Assembly: GCA_019359595.1 (NCBI GenBank)
Contig: JAHHGZ010000024.1
Location: 62,001 to 126,000 of the forward strand
Length of the DNA: 64,000 bases
From: Cyanomargarita calcarea GSE-NOS-MK-12-04C
GTDB taxonomy: Bacteria > Cyanobacteriota > Cyanobacteriia > Cyanobacteriales > Nostocaceae
Direction of reading: 5' to 3'
The notes below the pieces were generated by a model. The model had not been told where the DNA came from and made no database searches. It saw only the letters and a program-made list of their open reading frames with translations. Position 1 is the stretch's first letter, and each line of letters starts with the position of its first letter. Made by a program: the position numbers and the translations under genes. Positions 1 to 8,849 of the stretch are shown one piece after another.

Positions 1-16
1 TCTTCTAATGGGTAGT

Positions 17-75
17 AGGGAGAGTTAGGAGTTAGGGATTAGGAGTTAGAAGTCTTGAATTAATAACTCATCACT
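17..75. repeat. STRR-type heptanucleotide repeat tract
   Basis: Degenerate tandem units of the AGTTAGG/AACTCCT type run through this stretch, first in one orientation and then in the other, so it could fold back on itself. The same family recurs around 8.1-8.2 kb and inside rnpB. Short tandemly repeated repetitive sequences of this kind are typical of Nostocales intergenic DNA. Confidence 0.7.
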
Positions 76-82
76 CCTAACT

Positions 83-472
83 TTAATCCTGTACATAATC
101 TTGCCCTGTCACCAAAGCAAACTCAGCACGGACAAATTCCCGACCAAGATAAGCTGCATGGTCAAACATACTCACAGGACAGGGCTGAGTTTCTTCAAAA
201 ATTTTGATACACAGTTCTTTTGCTGTCCTCGCACTAAAAACAGTTGTGTGAGTTCTTTCCACCTTTCCCCGTGCGGGAATTACCTTACCTGTTTGAGGAT
301 CGACAGCTAAACCCCGTTCATCAATTACATTAGTGAAATGCTTGGCATTAATTAACCCCGCTTCCCGATCCAAGTAAATAATGAAATATCCACTTGCGTC
401 AAGGTCAATATGACGCTGGGAAAGTTTATCATCAATTGCTGCCAAGTTTTCAACCGTCAATTCCATAATCAT
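83..472 (-). CDS. DUF4346-family cyanobacterial protein
   Basis: This 129-residue soluble protein has no signal peptide or membrane segment. Its body (residues 25-125) contains GYFIIYLDREAGLI, KVIPARGKVERT, FSARTAKEL and a YLGREFVRAE block, which I recognise as the cyanobacterial DUF4346 family; no biochemical function is established to my knowledge. Two Met codons lie at the start (residues 1 and 3) and the choice between them is open. It stands alone, followed by STRR repeats and preceded by a short AT-rich gap. The family call rests on recall of the pattern, not a search. Confidence 0.85.
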   Translation of the reverse strand: MIMELTVENLAAIDDKLSQRHIDLDASGYFIIYLDREAGLINAKHFTNVIDERGLAVDPQTGKVIPARGKVERTHTTVFSARTAKELCIKIFEETQPCPVSMFDHAAYLGREFVRAEFALVTGQDYVQD

Positions 473-573
473 TCTTCAAATTAACTTCGATCGGGGTTTT
501 TACACTGCTTCTTAAGTGTAAATCTAACATTGTTATTAGTTAATTCATTAAGTAGCCAACTCTTTACTCGGGA

Positions 574-1773
574 CTATTTTTCTTTTGTGAATGGCAATTC
601 GGCATTGATCGCGTCAATTTCTTGCTGTTCTAATTCATTCACTTCGCTAATGTAGGAACGCAAAATTTGATCTAAACGAAGATTATAGAAGCGGTGCAGA
701 CTGTGGTTGGGGGTGGCTGGAAAACCGCGACGTTTTTTGTGGCGTCCACCGGCACCGGGGTCAAAAAGTTTAATCCCGTTAGCTATACCCCACTCAATCG
801 GTGAATAATAACAAGCGTCAAAATGCAAACAATCTATTTCCTGGAAACTACCCCAATAACGCCCGTATAATTTGTCTTCCTTAAACAAACAAAACGACAT
901 TCCTAGGGGTTGGCGGTTATCTTGTTCGCTGTATGCGGCAACAAATAACACTCGATGCCGATAATGGCTGTGTAATTGCTCAAAGAATCGTTTTGTCAGA
1001 TATTTACTACCCCACCAGCCAAATTTATCGCAGGTGTCTGCATAAAAATCGTACATTAACGGAAACAGCGAGTGGGGAATAGAGTCCCCTGTGAGGGTCT
1101 GGAGTTGCAAACCTGCTTTTTCTACTGCTTTGCGTTCTCGCTTGATATTGCGGCGTTGGTTGGCGTTGAATAGTGTTAAATAATCATCAAAAGTATTAAA
1201 TCCGAGATTTTCCCAAACGAAGCTATGATGCTGCCAAGTTGCGAACCCATGACGTTCCAAAACAGGACGCCATTCGGGATCGACATAAAGAAAATGACAG
1301 CCAGAAATCCGGTTTTTGTTACAGAAAGCGTCAATTTCATGCAGCATCATCGCCGTGATTTCATCTTCATCTTCCCCTGGAGCGATTAAAAACCGATAAC
1401 CTTCTGCCGGGGTAAATGGAGTCATTCCCAATAATTTTGGGTAATAACGTACTCCAAGGCGATCGCTTAATTCTGCCCATTGATGATCGAAGACAAATTC
1501 ACCATAACTATGTCCTTTGAGGTAAAGTGGAGCAGCAGCAATCAGGTTTCTGTCTCGCCATATTGTCAAGTGATTTGGCAACCAGCCATTTTTACCTGTA
1601 GCACTACCAGATGTTTCTAGATTATTCAACCACTCCCACTCCAGAAATGGCGTTTTCAGTGGCATTGCTAAAGCATCCCAAGATAATTGAGGGATTTCAG
1701 CGAGTTTACTTATCCAATTGACTGAATAACGGGGCTTTAATTGTTCGACCATCGGAAGCTTATTAAGATACAA
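574..1773 (-). CDS. FemAB-like / GNAT-fold N-acyltransferase (DUF482 type)
   Basis: This 399-residue protein resembles the peptidoglycan biosynthesis/recognition family (FemAB_like, COG3146), a tandem GNAT-fold acyltransferase group. Visible signatures are FLEWEWLNNLE near residue 43, FNANQRRNIKRERKAVEKAG near residue 203, MSFCLFKEDKLYGRYWGS near residue 293, and the C-terminal FDPGAGGRHKKRRGF block. The acyl donor and acceptor of this family are not firmly known, so no reaction is assigned. A second in-frame Met (residue 8, MVEQLKPRYS) is an equally good start. The gene stands alone on the minus strand. Confidence 0.88.
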   Translation of the reverse strand: MYLNKLPMVEQLKPRYSVNWISKLAEIPQLSWDALAMPLKTPFLEWEWLNNLETSGSATGKNGWLPNHLTIWRDRNLIAAAPLYLKGHSYGEFVFDHQWAELSDRLGVRYYPKLLGMTPFTPAEGYRFLIAPGEDEDEITAMMLHEIDAFCNKNRISGCHFLYVDPEWRPVLERHGFATWQHHSFVWENLGFNTFDDYLTLFNANQRRNIKRERKAVEKAGLQLQTLTGDSIPHSLFPLMYDFYADTCDKFGWWGSKYLTKRFFEQLHSHYRHRVLFVAAYSEQDNRQPLGMSFCLFKEDKLYGRYWGSFQEIDCLHFDACYYSPIEWGIANGIKLFDPGAGGRHKKRRGFPATPNHSLHRFYNLRLDQILRSYISEVNELEQQEIDAINAELPFTKEK

Positions 1774-2117
1774 AACTTAGTCAAAGCTATATTCAGCCTA
1801 ATCTAATATAGCGATTGTTGCTTTCGTTAGTGATTATTACGCGATCGCCTGCTGCACCAAACCTTGACAACCGTGGACAGGCTTGTTTTGCAGATGCAAG
1901 CCCTAGATACGACTTCTCTTACAAACTTGGGCAAGACAGAAGCTGACATTGCCACGCCGGGTCACACAACGCGGGTAACCCGCGCAAGTGACTGGCTCCA
2001 CTTTGCGCTTTTTTCGTAGAAGTCTGTCCACGGTTTTTTACAGAGAACCCTCCCCATCAACGGTGATAAAATTGACTAAAATACCTAGAATTTGTTCAAC
2101 TGGCGGACTTGTTGTAC
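1774..2117. other. Intergenic, no gene seen
   Basis: This stretch holds one HIP1-like site (near 1841) and a small palindrome GCGGGTAACCCGC near 1972. Short open frames exist, but none has a recognisable product or a convincing ribosome-binding site. Confidence 0.6.
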
Positions 2118-2711
2118 TTAAGTTAGGCTCCAATCACGTACATACTGTAATAATTCTGGAAAAAATTCTTGGAAATCAGTGTCAAACTCATCATAGTAGA
2201 TGATTAACTCACTGACTGCCCGCTCTAACATAAAAGACCGATTTCGTCGCACGGATAACTTCTTAGAGATTCTACTCAGGGCATTCTCCACACCAGTGAT
2301 ATTACGGTAAGCTCCCAACCAGTCTTCGGATGCGATGCGAACAATTATCTCCCTGAATATTGGAGGTAGATTGCCTGGATAAGCTTGAAACGACTCGTAT
2401 ATCTGCTTGATAAATTGTTCCAGAGGTATATCTGAATACTTAAACCAATTTTTTGCCAAAAAATGGTCGTAAAAAACATCTACAAGGACGCCTTTCATAT
2501 GCCTGTAGTCAGAACTAATAAGCTGTTTACTGCGTCGGACAATTGAATGCGAATCAGTAAAAACATCAATTATCTGATGACATTTAATACCTCGTTGGAT
2601 AGCATAATTTAATTCTTGGCGAGCCGATCCTTTAACAACATCAGCCAGAATATTACCCAAACGACACTCAACATTAGGTTCTGATAAAAACAAATGAGCT
2701 AACCAATTCAT
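2118..2711 (-). CDS. Acyl carrier protein phosphodiesterase-like (DUF479/AcpH family)
   Basis: This protein of about 197 residues starts at MNWLAHLFLS, the invariant N-terminus of the AcpH family; an upstream in-frame Met at 2753 only adds a low-complexity Lys/Asn leader. Family members hydrolyse the 4-phosphopantetheine arm from holo-ACP. The family pattern is visible in GNILADVVKG, the FTDSHSIVRRSKQLI segment and the DVFYDHFLAKNW metal-binding region. The length matches E. coli AcpH (193 residues). Substrate specificity in cyanobacteria is inferred from homology only. It is a single gene on the minus strand. Confidence 0.9.
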   Translation of the reverse strand: MNWLAHLFLSEPNVECRLGNILADVVKGSARQELNYAIQRGIKCHQIIDVFTDSHSIVRRSKQLISSDYRHMKGVLVDVFYDHFLAKNWFKYSDIPLEQFIKQIYESFQAYPGNLPPIFREIIVRIASEDWLGAYRNITGVENALSRISKKLSVRRNRSFMLERAVSELIIYYDEFDTDFQEFFPELLQYVRDWSLT

Positions 2712-2814
2712 TTCTTTAATATTTTTGTTCTTGTTCAACACTACAAGCATCAAGGCTTTTATTTACCAATATATTACGTTCTATCCAATCCTTTTTAGTA
2801 AAAAGAGTGACAGA

Positions 2815-3504
2815 CTAATCTGACCTTTTAATGCAATAATGCAAAAAGACTTCTTGTTCAAGAGTCTGAACTTCTACCAATTCCAACTTAGGAGCTAACT
2901 GGGGTAAAAATCCTCTGCCTTCTACTGGAGTGGGTGCTGCCGTACCACCTAGGATTAACGGACACACAGTAAGCCAGAACTCATCAATTAGATTTAAATC
3001 CAGCATTGAAGCAATCAGGGTACCACCACCAAGTATGGCAATTTTTTTTATACCCTTAGCTAGTAAGTGTTTTAATGCTGCTTCCAAGTCAATTTCTCCT
3101 GTTTCGGTTTCCAAAACGAGAATTTCTTGAAATTCATGGCGATTTTCCCAGAAAACTGCGCCGCTCCTTGTTGTAATTAACCAATGCGGGACTTGTTGCA
3201 CAAAAAAGCGATTTTCCGGATTTATGTTACCGGAACGTGAAAGTATTATATGAACTGGCTGGGTGGATTTACCCATGTTTGTTCGATGTTGCAGCAGCTT
3301 TGGATGCGATACTGTTAGTGTTGTACCGTAAGCACGGAGAGTACCAGCACCGAATAAAACGGCATCAGAGGCAGCGATTTGCTTTTCCAGGTGTGCTTTA
3401 TCGGCTTTTGAACCGAAATGAGCGGGCGATCGCGTCACATCTGCTATTTTGCCGTCTGCACTCATTGCCAAAACTACTGTAGTATGCGGGCGATGTTGCG
3501 CCAT
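2815..3504 (-). CDS. RibD C-terminal domain reductase (dihydrofolate-reductase-like)
   Basis: This 229-residue protein is a stand-alone RibD-C reductase domain with no N-terminal deaminase. It opens with HTTVVLAMSADGKIAD and contains DAVLFGAGTLRAYG and the NADPH-loop-like IAILGGGTLIASMLDLNLIDEFWLTVCPLILGG. RibD-C proteins reduce the ribosylaminopyrimidine intermediate of riboflavin synthesis. Stand-alone cyanobacterial versions may act in that pathway or as general dihydrofolate-reductase-fold enzymes, and the sequence does not decide. It starts at ATG (MAQHRPH) and sits alone on the minus strand. Confidence 0.9.
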   Translation of the reverse strand: MAQHRPHTTVVLAMSADGKIADVTRSPAHFGSKADKAHLEKQIAASDAVLFGAGTLRAYGTTLTVSHPKLLQHRTNMGKSTQPVHIILSRSGNINPENRFFVQQVPHWLITTRSGAVFWENRHEFQEILVLETETGEIDLEAALKHLLAKGIKKIAILGGGTLIASMLDLNLIDEFWLTVCPLILGGTAAPTPVEGRGFLPQLAPKLELVEVQTLEQEVFLHYCIKRSD

Positions 3505-3889
3505 AGTGTTATAAAGATTTTGGAGTAAAGAATTTTAGATTTTGCGTACCGATGGCGCGATCGCTAGCTGCTTTTGCTTATCCTTGAGCGCTTCTTTGCT
3601 TGTGGGTGTCGGTTTTATGAAGCGTGCTTAACGCATCCTCTATGGATTTTTGATTGCTGATAAAGGCATTGTGTCTTAATTTCACCACTGTATCTATATG
3701 CAATACAAGTCGCTTGTACAGCTAGTTTGCACCGGTTTTTGTATAGTAGGGTTCTTTTTTCTATTAAAAACTTTTATATGTTTAAGATCGCCAAAAGTAA
3801 CCCCAATAACTTAGATACATGTCTCAAAAGGGCTGGTTTTATTGCATATTGTTGCTGTTGTAGTTTGCTCCTTCCAAGTGAGACTGCCG
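3505..3889. other. Intergenic, promoter region for the sensor kinase
   Basis: This divergent intergenic stretch contains a HIP1-overlapping site near 3557 and an AT-rich segment near 3740-3800. No RNA gene or conserved peptide is apparent. It must carry promoters for both the reductase (minus) and the kinase (plus). Confidence 0.5.
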
Positions 3890-5899
3890 ATGGCTAAGTA
3901 CCGTCAATCATCTTTTCGTCGAATTTTAGTCACAAGAATTTTGCTGTTGTTCGTGCCAGTCTTATTGGTAGGAGAGATTCTGGCATTAAATAAGGCACGC
4001 TCTAGCCTGCTAGAAACTGCCCGAGCGAATTTAACAGAGAGTGCGATTCTTAAGGGTGAGAAAATTTTAGACGCGATCGCCATGGTGAAAACTAACTTAC
4101 TATATGCGAGTAAAACCCAGGTTCTCCAGACAGGTTTGCCTCCACAATTGCAAGATTTTCTCACTCAACTAGCAGGGCAACTACCAAAACAGGTTGAGTG
4201 CATTCAACTAAAAAATCCCCAGAATGGCGATATTGTTGCCAGCACCTGTGGGAACCAAGTAATTGGTAAATTAAAATTACCTTTGATGGGTGATGAAGTT
4301 GAGGTTCAGACGGTATTACCTCCAAAAGCCGGAATAACTGGTAAGAGAGATGGACAAAATCAACTGCGATTGTTGTTATCTGCACCAGTTTACGATAATG
4401 CGGGACAATTGCGTTATGCATTGAGCGTGCAGTCGGTATTTTCGAGAGCAATGCAGGAGAAGCCCGGTTCGTTAAAAGGCGCTACAGTAGTGATTGCAGA
4501 AGATGGCACAATTCTGGCACATCCCTATGAAGATCGTGTCGGGAGTAATATCCGACAACAGACAGACGCATCCCAACTGCAAACAATTTTGACAAGTGCG
4601 ATGTTTGGACGGCAGGATTCCGTATATTTGCACTTTAAAGAGGGCAAAGAATTAATCGCTGGTTATAGCGCTATTCCCAGCCCAATCACCAAAGAGCGAC
4701 AACAAAAATTAATTATCCTGGCCGTTACAAGCTTAGACAATGCTCTTTTGGGTTTAGAAGAAATCAAACTTATCTTAATTGTTTTGACGGTTGGCTTGAT
4801 TGGTGCAAGCTTGTTGACATCATTATATTTAGCTCCCTATCTAGCACGTCCTATCGAAAAATTACGAGACTACGCTTTAAATCTTCACCTGACCCAATTA
4901 ACAGAACCAGCCCCCCACGACTTCCAAATCCGTGAATTTAATCAATTAGCACAAGCACTCGACCAAATGGTTGAACGACTCAAAGCTTGGGCTGAAGAAT
5001 TGGAAATAGCTTGGAAAGATGCTAAAAGTGCCAACCAAACCAAAAGTCACTTTGTGGCTACAACTTCCCACGAATTAAGAAATCCTTTAAATGCGATTAT
5101 CAATTGCATTCGCGTAGTTCGTGAGGAATTATGCGATACCCGCGAAGAGGAAATGGAGTTTCTCACCCGTGCCGAAGAAGCAGCAATTCATTTACTAGGA
5201 ATTATTAATGATTTGCTAGATATTTCTAAGATGGAAGCCGGCAAACTTTCAGTAGCTATAGAACTTATTGATTTAGGAAAATTGCTCAAAGATGTAATTA
5301 ATTTACAATCAGTAAATGTTCAACAAAAAGGCTTGCAGTTGGTATGCGAGCAACTTATTGAACAAATTCCAGTTAATGCTGACGCTGGCAAACTCAAGCA
5401 AGTATTAATTAATATCATCGGCAACGCAATTAAGTTTACCGAAGAGGGAAGCATCACAATTACCACAAAAATCGAATCTATTGATGATAAATCTGTGATA
5501 ATTGTGAGCGTTAAAGATACAGGTGTAGGTGTCGATTCCGCCCAACAGGATAAATTATTTCGTCCCTTTGTAATGGTGGATGCTCAAAACACGCGCAAAT
5601 TTGGCGGTACAGGATTAGGACTTGCAATTTCACGAAATTTGATGGAATTAATGGGTGGTACTATTACTCTTGAGAGTGCAGGTATTAATCAAGGTACAAC
5701 AGTATCGATTATTTTACCTCTAATTGAAACCTCGCTGTTATTTCCCCCAGAAGAAAGTCAGGAAGGTGAGGAGAAAGAAAAGCGCACCCAGAATAAGAAT
5801 TCGTTTAACACGTTCCCTGTATCTTCGCCAAGCCGTGTTATTTCCTCTTCTTCTTCCGCTAGTTTGAATCCTCGTGTCTTCTTTTCCTCTGATGATTAG
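3890..5899 (+). CDS. Membrane sensor histidine kinase with extracytoplasmic Cache-like sensor
   Basis: I place the start at ATG 3890 (MAKYRQSS); an upstream TTG at 3842 would add 16 residues of unlikely sequence. A first membrane helix (ILVTRILLLFVPVLLVGEIL) is followed by about 250 extracytoplasmic residues of dCache-like character (TILAHPYEDRVGSNI, ELIAGYSAI), then a second helix near residues 300-325 and a HAMP-like linker. The kinase core is complete: H-box TTSHELRNPLNAI, N-box NIIGNAIKF, G1 DTGVGVD, F-box and G2 GGTGLGLAIS. The last 45 residues are Ser/Glu-rich and look disordered. No response regulator is adjacent, so its partner and ligand are unknown. Confidence 0.93.
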   Translation: MAKYRQSSFRRILVTRILLLFVPVLLVGEILALNKARSSLLETARANLTESAILKGEKILDAIAMVKTNLLYASKTQVLQTGLPPQLQDFLTQLAGQLPKQVECIQLKNPQNGDIVASTCGNQVIGKLKLPLMGDEVEVQTVLPPKAGITGKRDGQNQLRLLLSAPVYDNAGQLRYALSVQSVFSRAMQEKPGSLKGATVVIAEDGTILAHPYEDRVGSNIRQQTDASQLQTILTSAMFGRQDSVYLHFKEGKELIAGYSAIPSPITKERQQKLIILAVTSLDNALLGLEEIKLILIVLTVGLIGASLLTSLYLAPYLARPIEKLRDYALNLHLTQLTEPAPHDFQIREFNQLAQALDQMVERLKAWAEELEIAWKDAKSANQTKSHFVATTSHELRNPLNAIINCIRVVREELCDTREEEMEFLTRAEEAAIHLLGIINDLLDISKMEAGKLSVAIELIDLGKLLKDVINLQSVNVQQKGLQLVCEQLIEQIPVNADAGKLKQVLINIIGNAIKFTEEGSITITTKIESIDDKSVIIVSVKDTGVGVDSAQQDKLFRPFVMVDAQNTRKFGGTGLGLAISRNLMELMGGTITLESAGINQGTTVSIILPLIETSLLFPPEESQEGEEKEKRTQNKNSFNTFPVSSPSRVISSSSSASLNPRVFFSSDD

Positions 5900-5918
5900 G
5901 GACAGCCCCCTAAATCCC

Positions 5919-5963
5919 CCAATCCAAAGGGGACTTTGAATTTTCTTCTCCCCTTTGAATTGG
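5919..5963. terminator. Hairpin between convergent genes
   Basis: CCAATCCAAAGGGGA (5919-5933) pairs with TCCCCTTTGAATTGG (5949-5963) with one mismatch. It sits between the ends of the convergent kinase and oxidoreductase genes, so it could stop transcription from both sides. The arms also resemble a dispersed repeat common in cyanobacteria. Confidence 0.55.
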
Positions 5964-5989
5964 TGGCAGGGTGCTTCATGGTCGCACTA

Positions 5990-7018
5990 CTAGTCCCACT
6001 CGATAAAAACAGGTTTACCATTATCTTTGAGAGATTCTGTCAAAGCTGCGAGAATTTCTACTAATTGTGCCCCTACCCAGCCGGATGAAACTTTTGACGA
6101 AGTATTATTAATAATGCAGTTCAGAAAGCGATCGCATACCTCCTGCAATGGTTCACTTGTTTTTATCTCCACTACTTCTAGCTTTTGCTTCACTGGAATA
6201 AATTGATCCCCAAGAAGCTCAAATTGTCCATGCAGCAGAGTTAAAGGTGTTTCTTTTAACATTTCATCAAAAATCAAGCTACCGAGACTTCCCACAACCC
6301 CCAAGCGTCGCTGCTTATCAGGATTCAGCCAGCAGAGGTGGATGTATGCTTGAAAACCATTGGGGTATGTTAATGTTGCCCAGATTAGATCGGCTAAAGC
6401 GGGGGAAGACTCATTTTGCAGCCACACTGTACCAGTTGCTTGAACTTTCACAGGTACTTGACCCAACCAGTTATTAAATATAGCAATATCGTGAATGGCT
6501 AAGTCCCATAGCGCATCGACATCTTGGCGCACTGGGCCTAAATGAGTGCGGGTAGCGTAGCCGTAACGTAAATCACCTAGTTTTCCGGCATTAATAATAG
6601 CTTGCCCACCCTCCACTGCTGGGTGAAATAAATAAGTGTGGTCAACCATCAATTGTCGATTTTGAGACTCTGCAAAAAAGCAAAGTTCCCGGCATTCAGC
6701 TGGGTCGAGGGTTAAGGGTTTTTCTGCTAAAACGTGATATCCCTGCTTGAGAGCGTCTTTAATTAAGGAATAGTGAGTAATTGCCGGAGTTGCGATCGCC
6801 ACTGCGCTTAACTCCGGTATTTGCTTTAGTTCTTGCCACTTAGTTGTTAATAGGACATTTTCGTCTAAGTTAAATTGCTGCTTCACCGCTGTCAGCCTTT
6901 CTAAACTCGGGTCTAAAACCGCTACAACACTAGCGTGGGGATTTTCTAAAAAATTCCGCAGCAAATGTACACCCCAGCGTCCAACCCCGATTACCGCGAT
7001 GTTAATTTTATTACTCAT
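5990..7018 (-). CDS. Gfo/Idh/MocA-family NAD(P)-dependent oxidoreductase
   Basis: This 342-residue protein has an N-terminal Rossmann fold (INIAVIGVGRWGVHLLRNF, with the G-x-G-x-x-G type loop) and the family's EKPLTLDP motif near residue 100, whose Lys is normally catalytic. The C-terminal alpha/beta substrate domain follows, with GYATRTHLGP and DLAIHDIAIFNNWLG; the latter His fits the usual active-site His. Length is normal for the family. The sugar or inositol substrate cannot be read from sequence. It may serve sugar-nucleotide or polysaccharide metabolism, given the exopolysaccharide genes nearby, but that is only a neighbourhood argument. Confidence 0.92.
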   Translation of the reverse strand: MSNKINIAVIGVGRWGVHLLRNFLENPHASVVAVLDPSLERLTAVKQQFNLDENVLLTTKWQELKQIPELSAVAIATPAITHYSLIKDALKQGYHVLAEKPLTLDPAECRELCFFAESQNRQLMVDHTYLFHPAVEGGQAIINAGKLGDLRYGYATRTHLGPVRQDVDALWDLAIHDIAIFNNWLGQVPVKVQATGTVWLQNESSPALADLIWATLTYPNGFQAYIHLCWLNPDKQRRLGVVGSLGSLIFDEMLKETPLTLLHGQFELLGDQFIPVKQKLEVVEIKTSEPLQEVCDRFLNCIINNTSSKVSSGWVGAQLVEILAALTESLKDNGKPVFIEWD

Positions 7019-7351
7019 TTGTTAATAGTCATGTGCCATTAGTCAATGGTCAACAGTTAATCATCAATCGTCAACAGTTGAGGTCGATGGATGTTGTAAC
7101 TCTTAAGATATACATTTTAAAACCTTTATATATTAAGGCTTGCAGGAAATTGTGTGGACTATTAAATATTTTTTATGTCAAATTAGTTACTAGAAAAATT
7201 GCGATTAGTGGTTTATACGGATAGTTTAGATTCCCGACTTCTTTAAAAGTCGGGGATCTGGACACCACGGTTTTATACCAACGGAGCGGCTACGTTAACA
7301 CAAATCATATCGGATTGCTATGGAAGTTAACGGATGAATGCGAAAAAACGA
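7019..7351. other. Intergenic with one palindromic dispersed repeat
   Basis: Near 7021-7080 are degenerate repeats of the GTCAATGGTCAACAG type. The palindrome at 7229-7258 is listed separately. No gene is supported. Confidence 0.5.
7229..7258. repeat. Palindromic dispersed repeat (CCCGACTTCTTTAA type)
   Basis: GATTCCCGACTT followed by a CTTTAAA centre and AGTCGGGGATC forms a near-perfect hairpin. Related palindromes occur at 32571-32601 and, split by an insertion, at 45710-45863. They are a REP-like family in this genome. Confidence 0.75.
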
Positions 7352-8065
7352 TTAATTATTCGTTGCCAGTGATGAAAATGCTACTTTGGCTGCAGCTTGT
7401 TCCGCAGCTTTGATGGAGCGTCCTTTACCTTCACCTAGCTTTTGCTCGTGCAGCCAAACTTCGGCAATGAAACGTTCTTCGTTGTGGTGGGGTTGATTTG
7501 CTTCCACAACCCGATACTCGGGTAAAACTTTATGCTGGGCTTGAGTCCATTCTTGCAGGGCAGCTTTGTAGTTAAGTCTGGCAGGATCGAGGCGAATTTC
7601 TGCCGCTAGTTCTTTAAAATAAGGGTCTAACCAAGAGCGGATGAGTTCTAGATTTTGAGTGCTGAGGTAAAGCGCACCTAGAACCGCTTCAAAGGCATCG
7701 GCTAGTCGTGATTCTTGTCCTACTTTATCAACGGTCGCACTGCCAGCGACGAGTAAGTATAGTTCCAATCCGTATGAAAGAGCCAATTGTGCGAGGATGC
7801 GATCGCTCACCAATACTGAACGGATTGCCGCAAAATCACCAACTGAACAATCAGCATAATTCTCCCATAACACAATAGCCGCCACCAAACGCACCACCGC
7901 ATCGCCAACAAACTCCAGCTGCTCATAATTAGCCGTCTCTGAGACAGTAGGATGAGTTAGAGCCAAATCAAGTAGTTGCCACTGTATTGGTGCTTCTGGT
8001 GGCAAACCGAACTTTTGTACTAAGTTTTCAAGTTGCCGTTGACGGCGTGGGTAAACGAGCGACAT
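7352..8065 (-). CDS. rnc: Ribonuclease III
   Basis: This 237-residue protein has an N-terminal RNase III catalytic domain and a C-terminal double-stranded RNA-binding domain. The signature helix reads YEQLEFVGDAVVRL, close to the canonical ERLEFLGDAVL, and the second acidic cluster is ADAFEAVLGALYLS, so the metal-binding Glu and Asp residues are kept. The dsRBD runs from about 160 to 235 and ends in KGRSIKAAEQAAAKVAF. It cleaves structured rRNA precursors and other double-stranded RNA. It is followed on the same strand by STRR repeats and lies downstream of rnpB, so two RNA-processing genes are neighbours. Confidence 0.96.
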   Translation of the reverse strand: MSLVYPRRQRQLENLVQKFGLPPEAPIQWQLLDLALTHPTVSETANYEQLEFVGDAVVRLVAAIVLWENYADCSVGDFAAIRSVLVSDRILAQLALSYGLELYLLVAGSATVDKVGQESRLADAFEAVLGALYLSTQNLELIRSWLDPYFKELAAEIRLDPARLNYKAALQEWTQAQHKVLPEYRVVEANQPHHNEERFIAEVWLHEQKLGEGKGRSIKAAEQAAAKVAFSSLATNN

Positions 8066-8149
8066 TACATGGGGGAGTGGGGGAGTGGGGCAAGGGGAAA
8101 AGGCTAAAGGGATTAGTTATTACCCTTCGTCATAAGTTTTAACTCCAAA

Positions 8150-8224
8150 CTCCAAACTTTTAACTGGTAGTTAATAATTCATAATTTATAACTCATAACT
8201 CCCAATTCCTAACTCCTAACTCTA
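8150..8224. repeat. STRR heptamer repeats between rnc and rnpB
   Basis: Degenerate AACTCCT / AATTCAT / AACTCAT heptamers fill the space between the rnc start and the rnpB 3' end. They belong to the same family as the insert within rnpB. Confidence 0.7.
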
Positions 8225-8234
8225 TTTTAATAGG

Positions 8235-8756
8235 GGAGAAAGTACGGACATAAGCCGGGTTCTGTTCTCTAGTGTAGAAACATTACAAATAACATTTTTA
8301 CATTTTGAGGGCAGTAATCTATCTGGGATGCCTGTTACCAAACACCTCTAGCGGCTCTCATTGACGGAACTGGTAAAAGACCAACCATAGTTCCTCTCGC
8401 CTTGCTCCCAACCGGGGTTTACCGAGCCAACACCTCTCGATGTTGCTGGTGCGCTCTTACCGCACCTTTGCACCCTTACCAAACTTAGTTATGAGTTATG
8501 AATTATGAGTTATGAATTATGAGTTATGAATTATGGGTTATGAGTTAATAACTCCTAACTCCTAACTCCTCACTCCTAACTCCTAACTCTTCACTCCTAA
8601 CTCCTAACTTTAAGAAAGGCGGTATCTTTCTGTGGCACTATCCTCGCGATCGCTCGCACTGGGCGTTATCCAGCAAGTCTGGTCTTTCGGGAGCCCGGAC
8701 TTTCCTCAAACCAGTTTATTAGACCGATCTGTAACCGCCTGCGCCGACTTTCTCCT
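8235..8756 (-). ncRNA. rnpB: RNase P RNA with an internal STRR insertion
   Basis: On the minus strand the universal 5' core GAGGAAAGTCCGGGCTCC lies near 8695-8715 and the universal 3' core ACAGAACCCGGCTTATGTCC near 8247-8267, in the right order. The ends are fixed by a perfect 9-bp P1 helix: GGAGAAAGT (minus strand, 8747-8755) pairs with ACTTTCTCC (8235-8243). This catalytic RNA removes 5' leaders from tRNA precursors. The gene is about 520 nt, longer than usual, because about 125 nt of tandem heptamers (8485-8611) are inserted. STRR-containing rnpB genes are documented in heterocyst-forming cyanobacteria. Confidence 0.96.
8485..8611. repeat. STRR heptamers inside rnpB
   Basis: The tract holds about nine AGTTATG/AATTATG units followed by about nine AACTCCT-type units. 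Because the two halves are roughly complementary (AGTTATG against CATAACT-like, GAGTTAGG against CCTAACTC), the insert should extend an RNase P helix rather than disrupt the core. Confidence 0.85.
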
Positions 8757-8849
8757 TACATCCAGTGTAATCTTGGTTGGCGATTTTGGATTTTTTGGCA
8801 ATGCAATCAAATTTTTCTGCTGTACCAGCCAAGAACCGATCATTTATAT

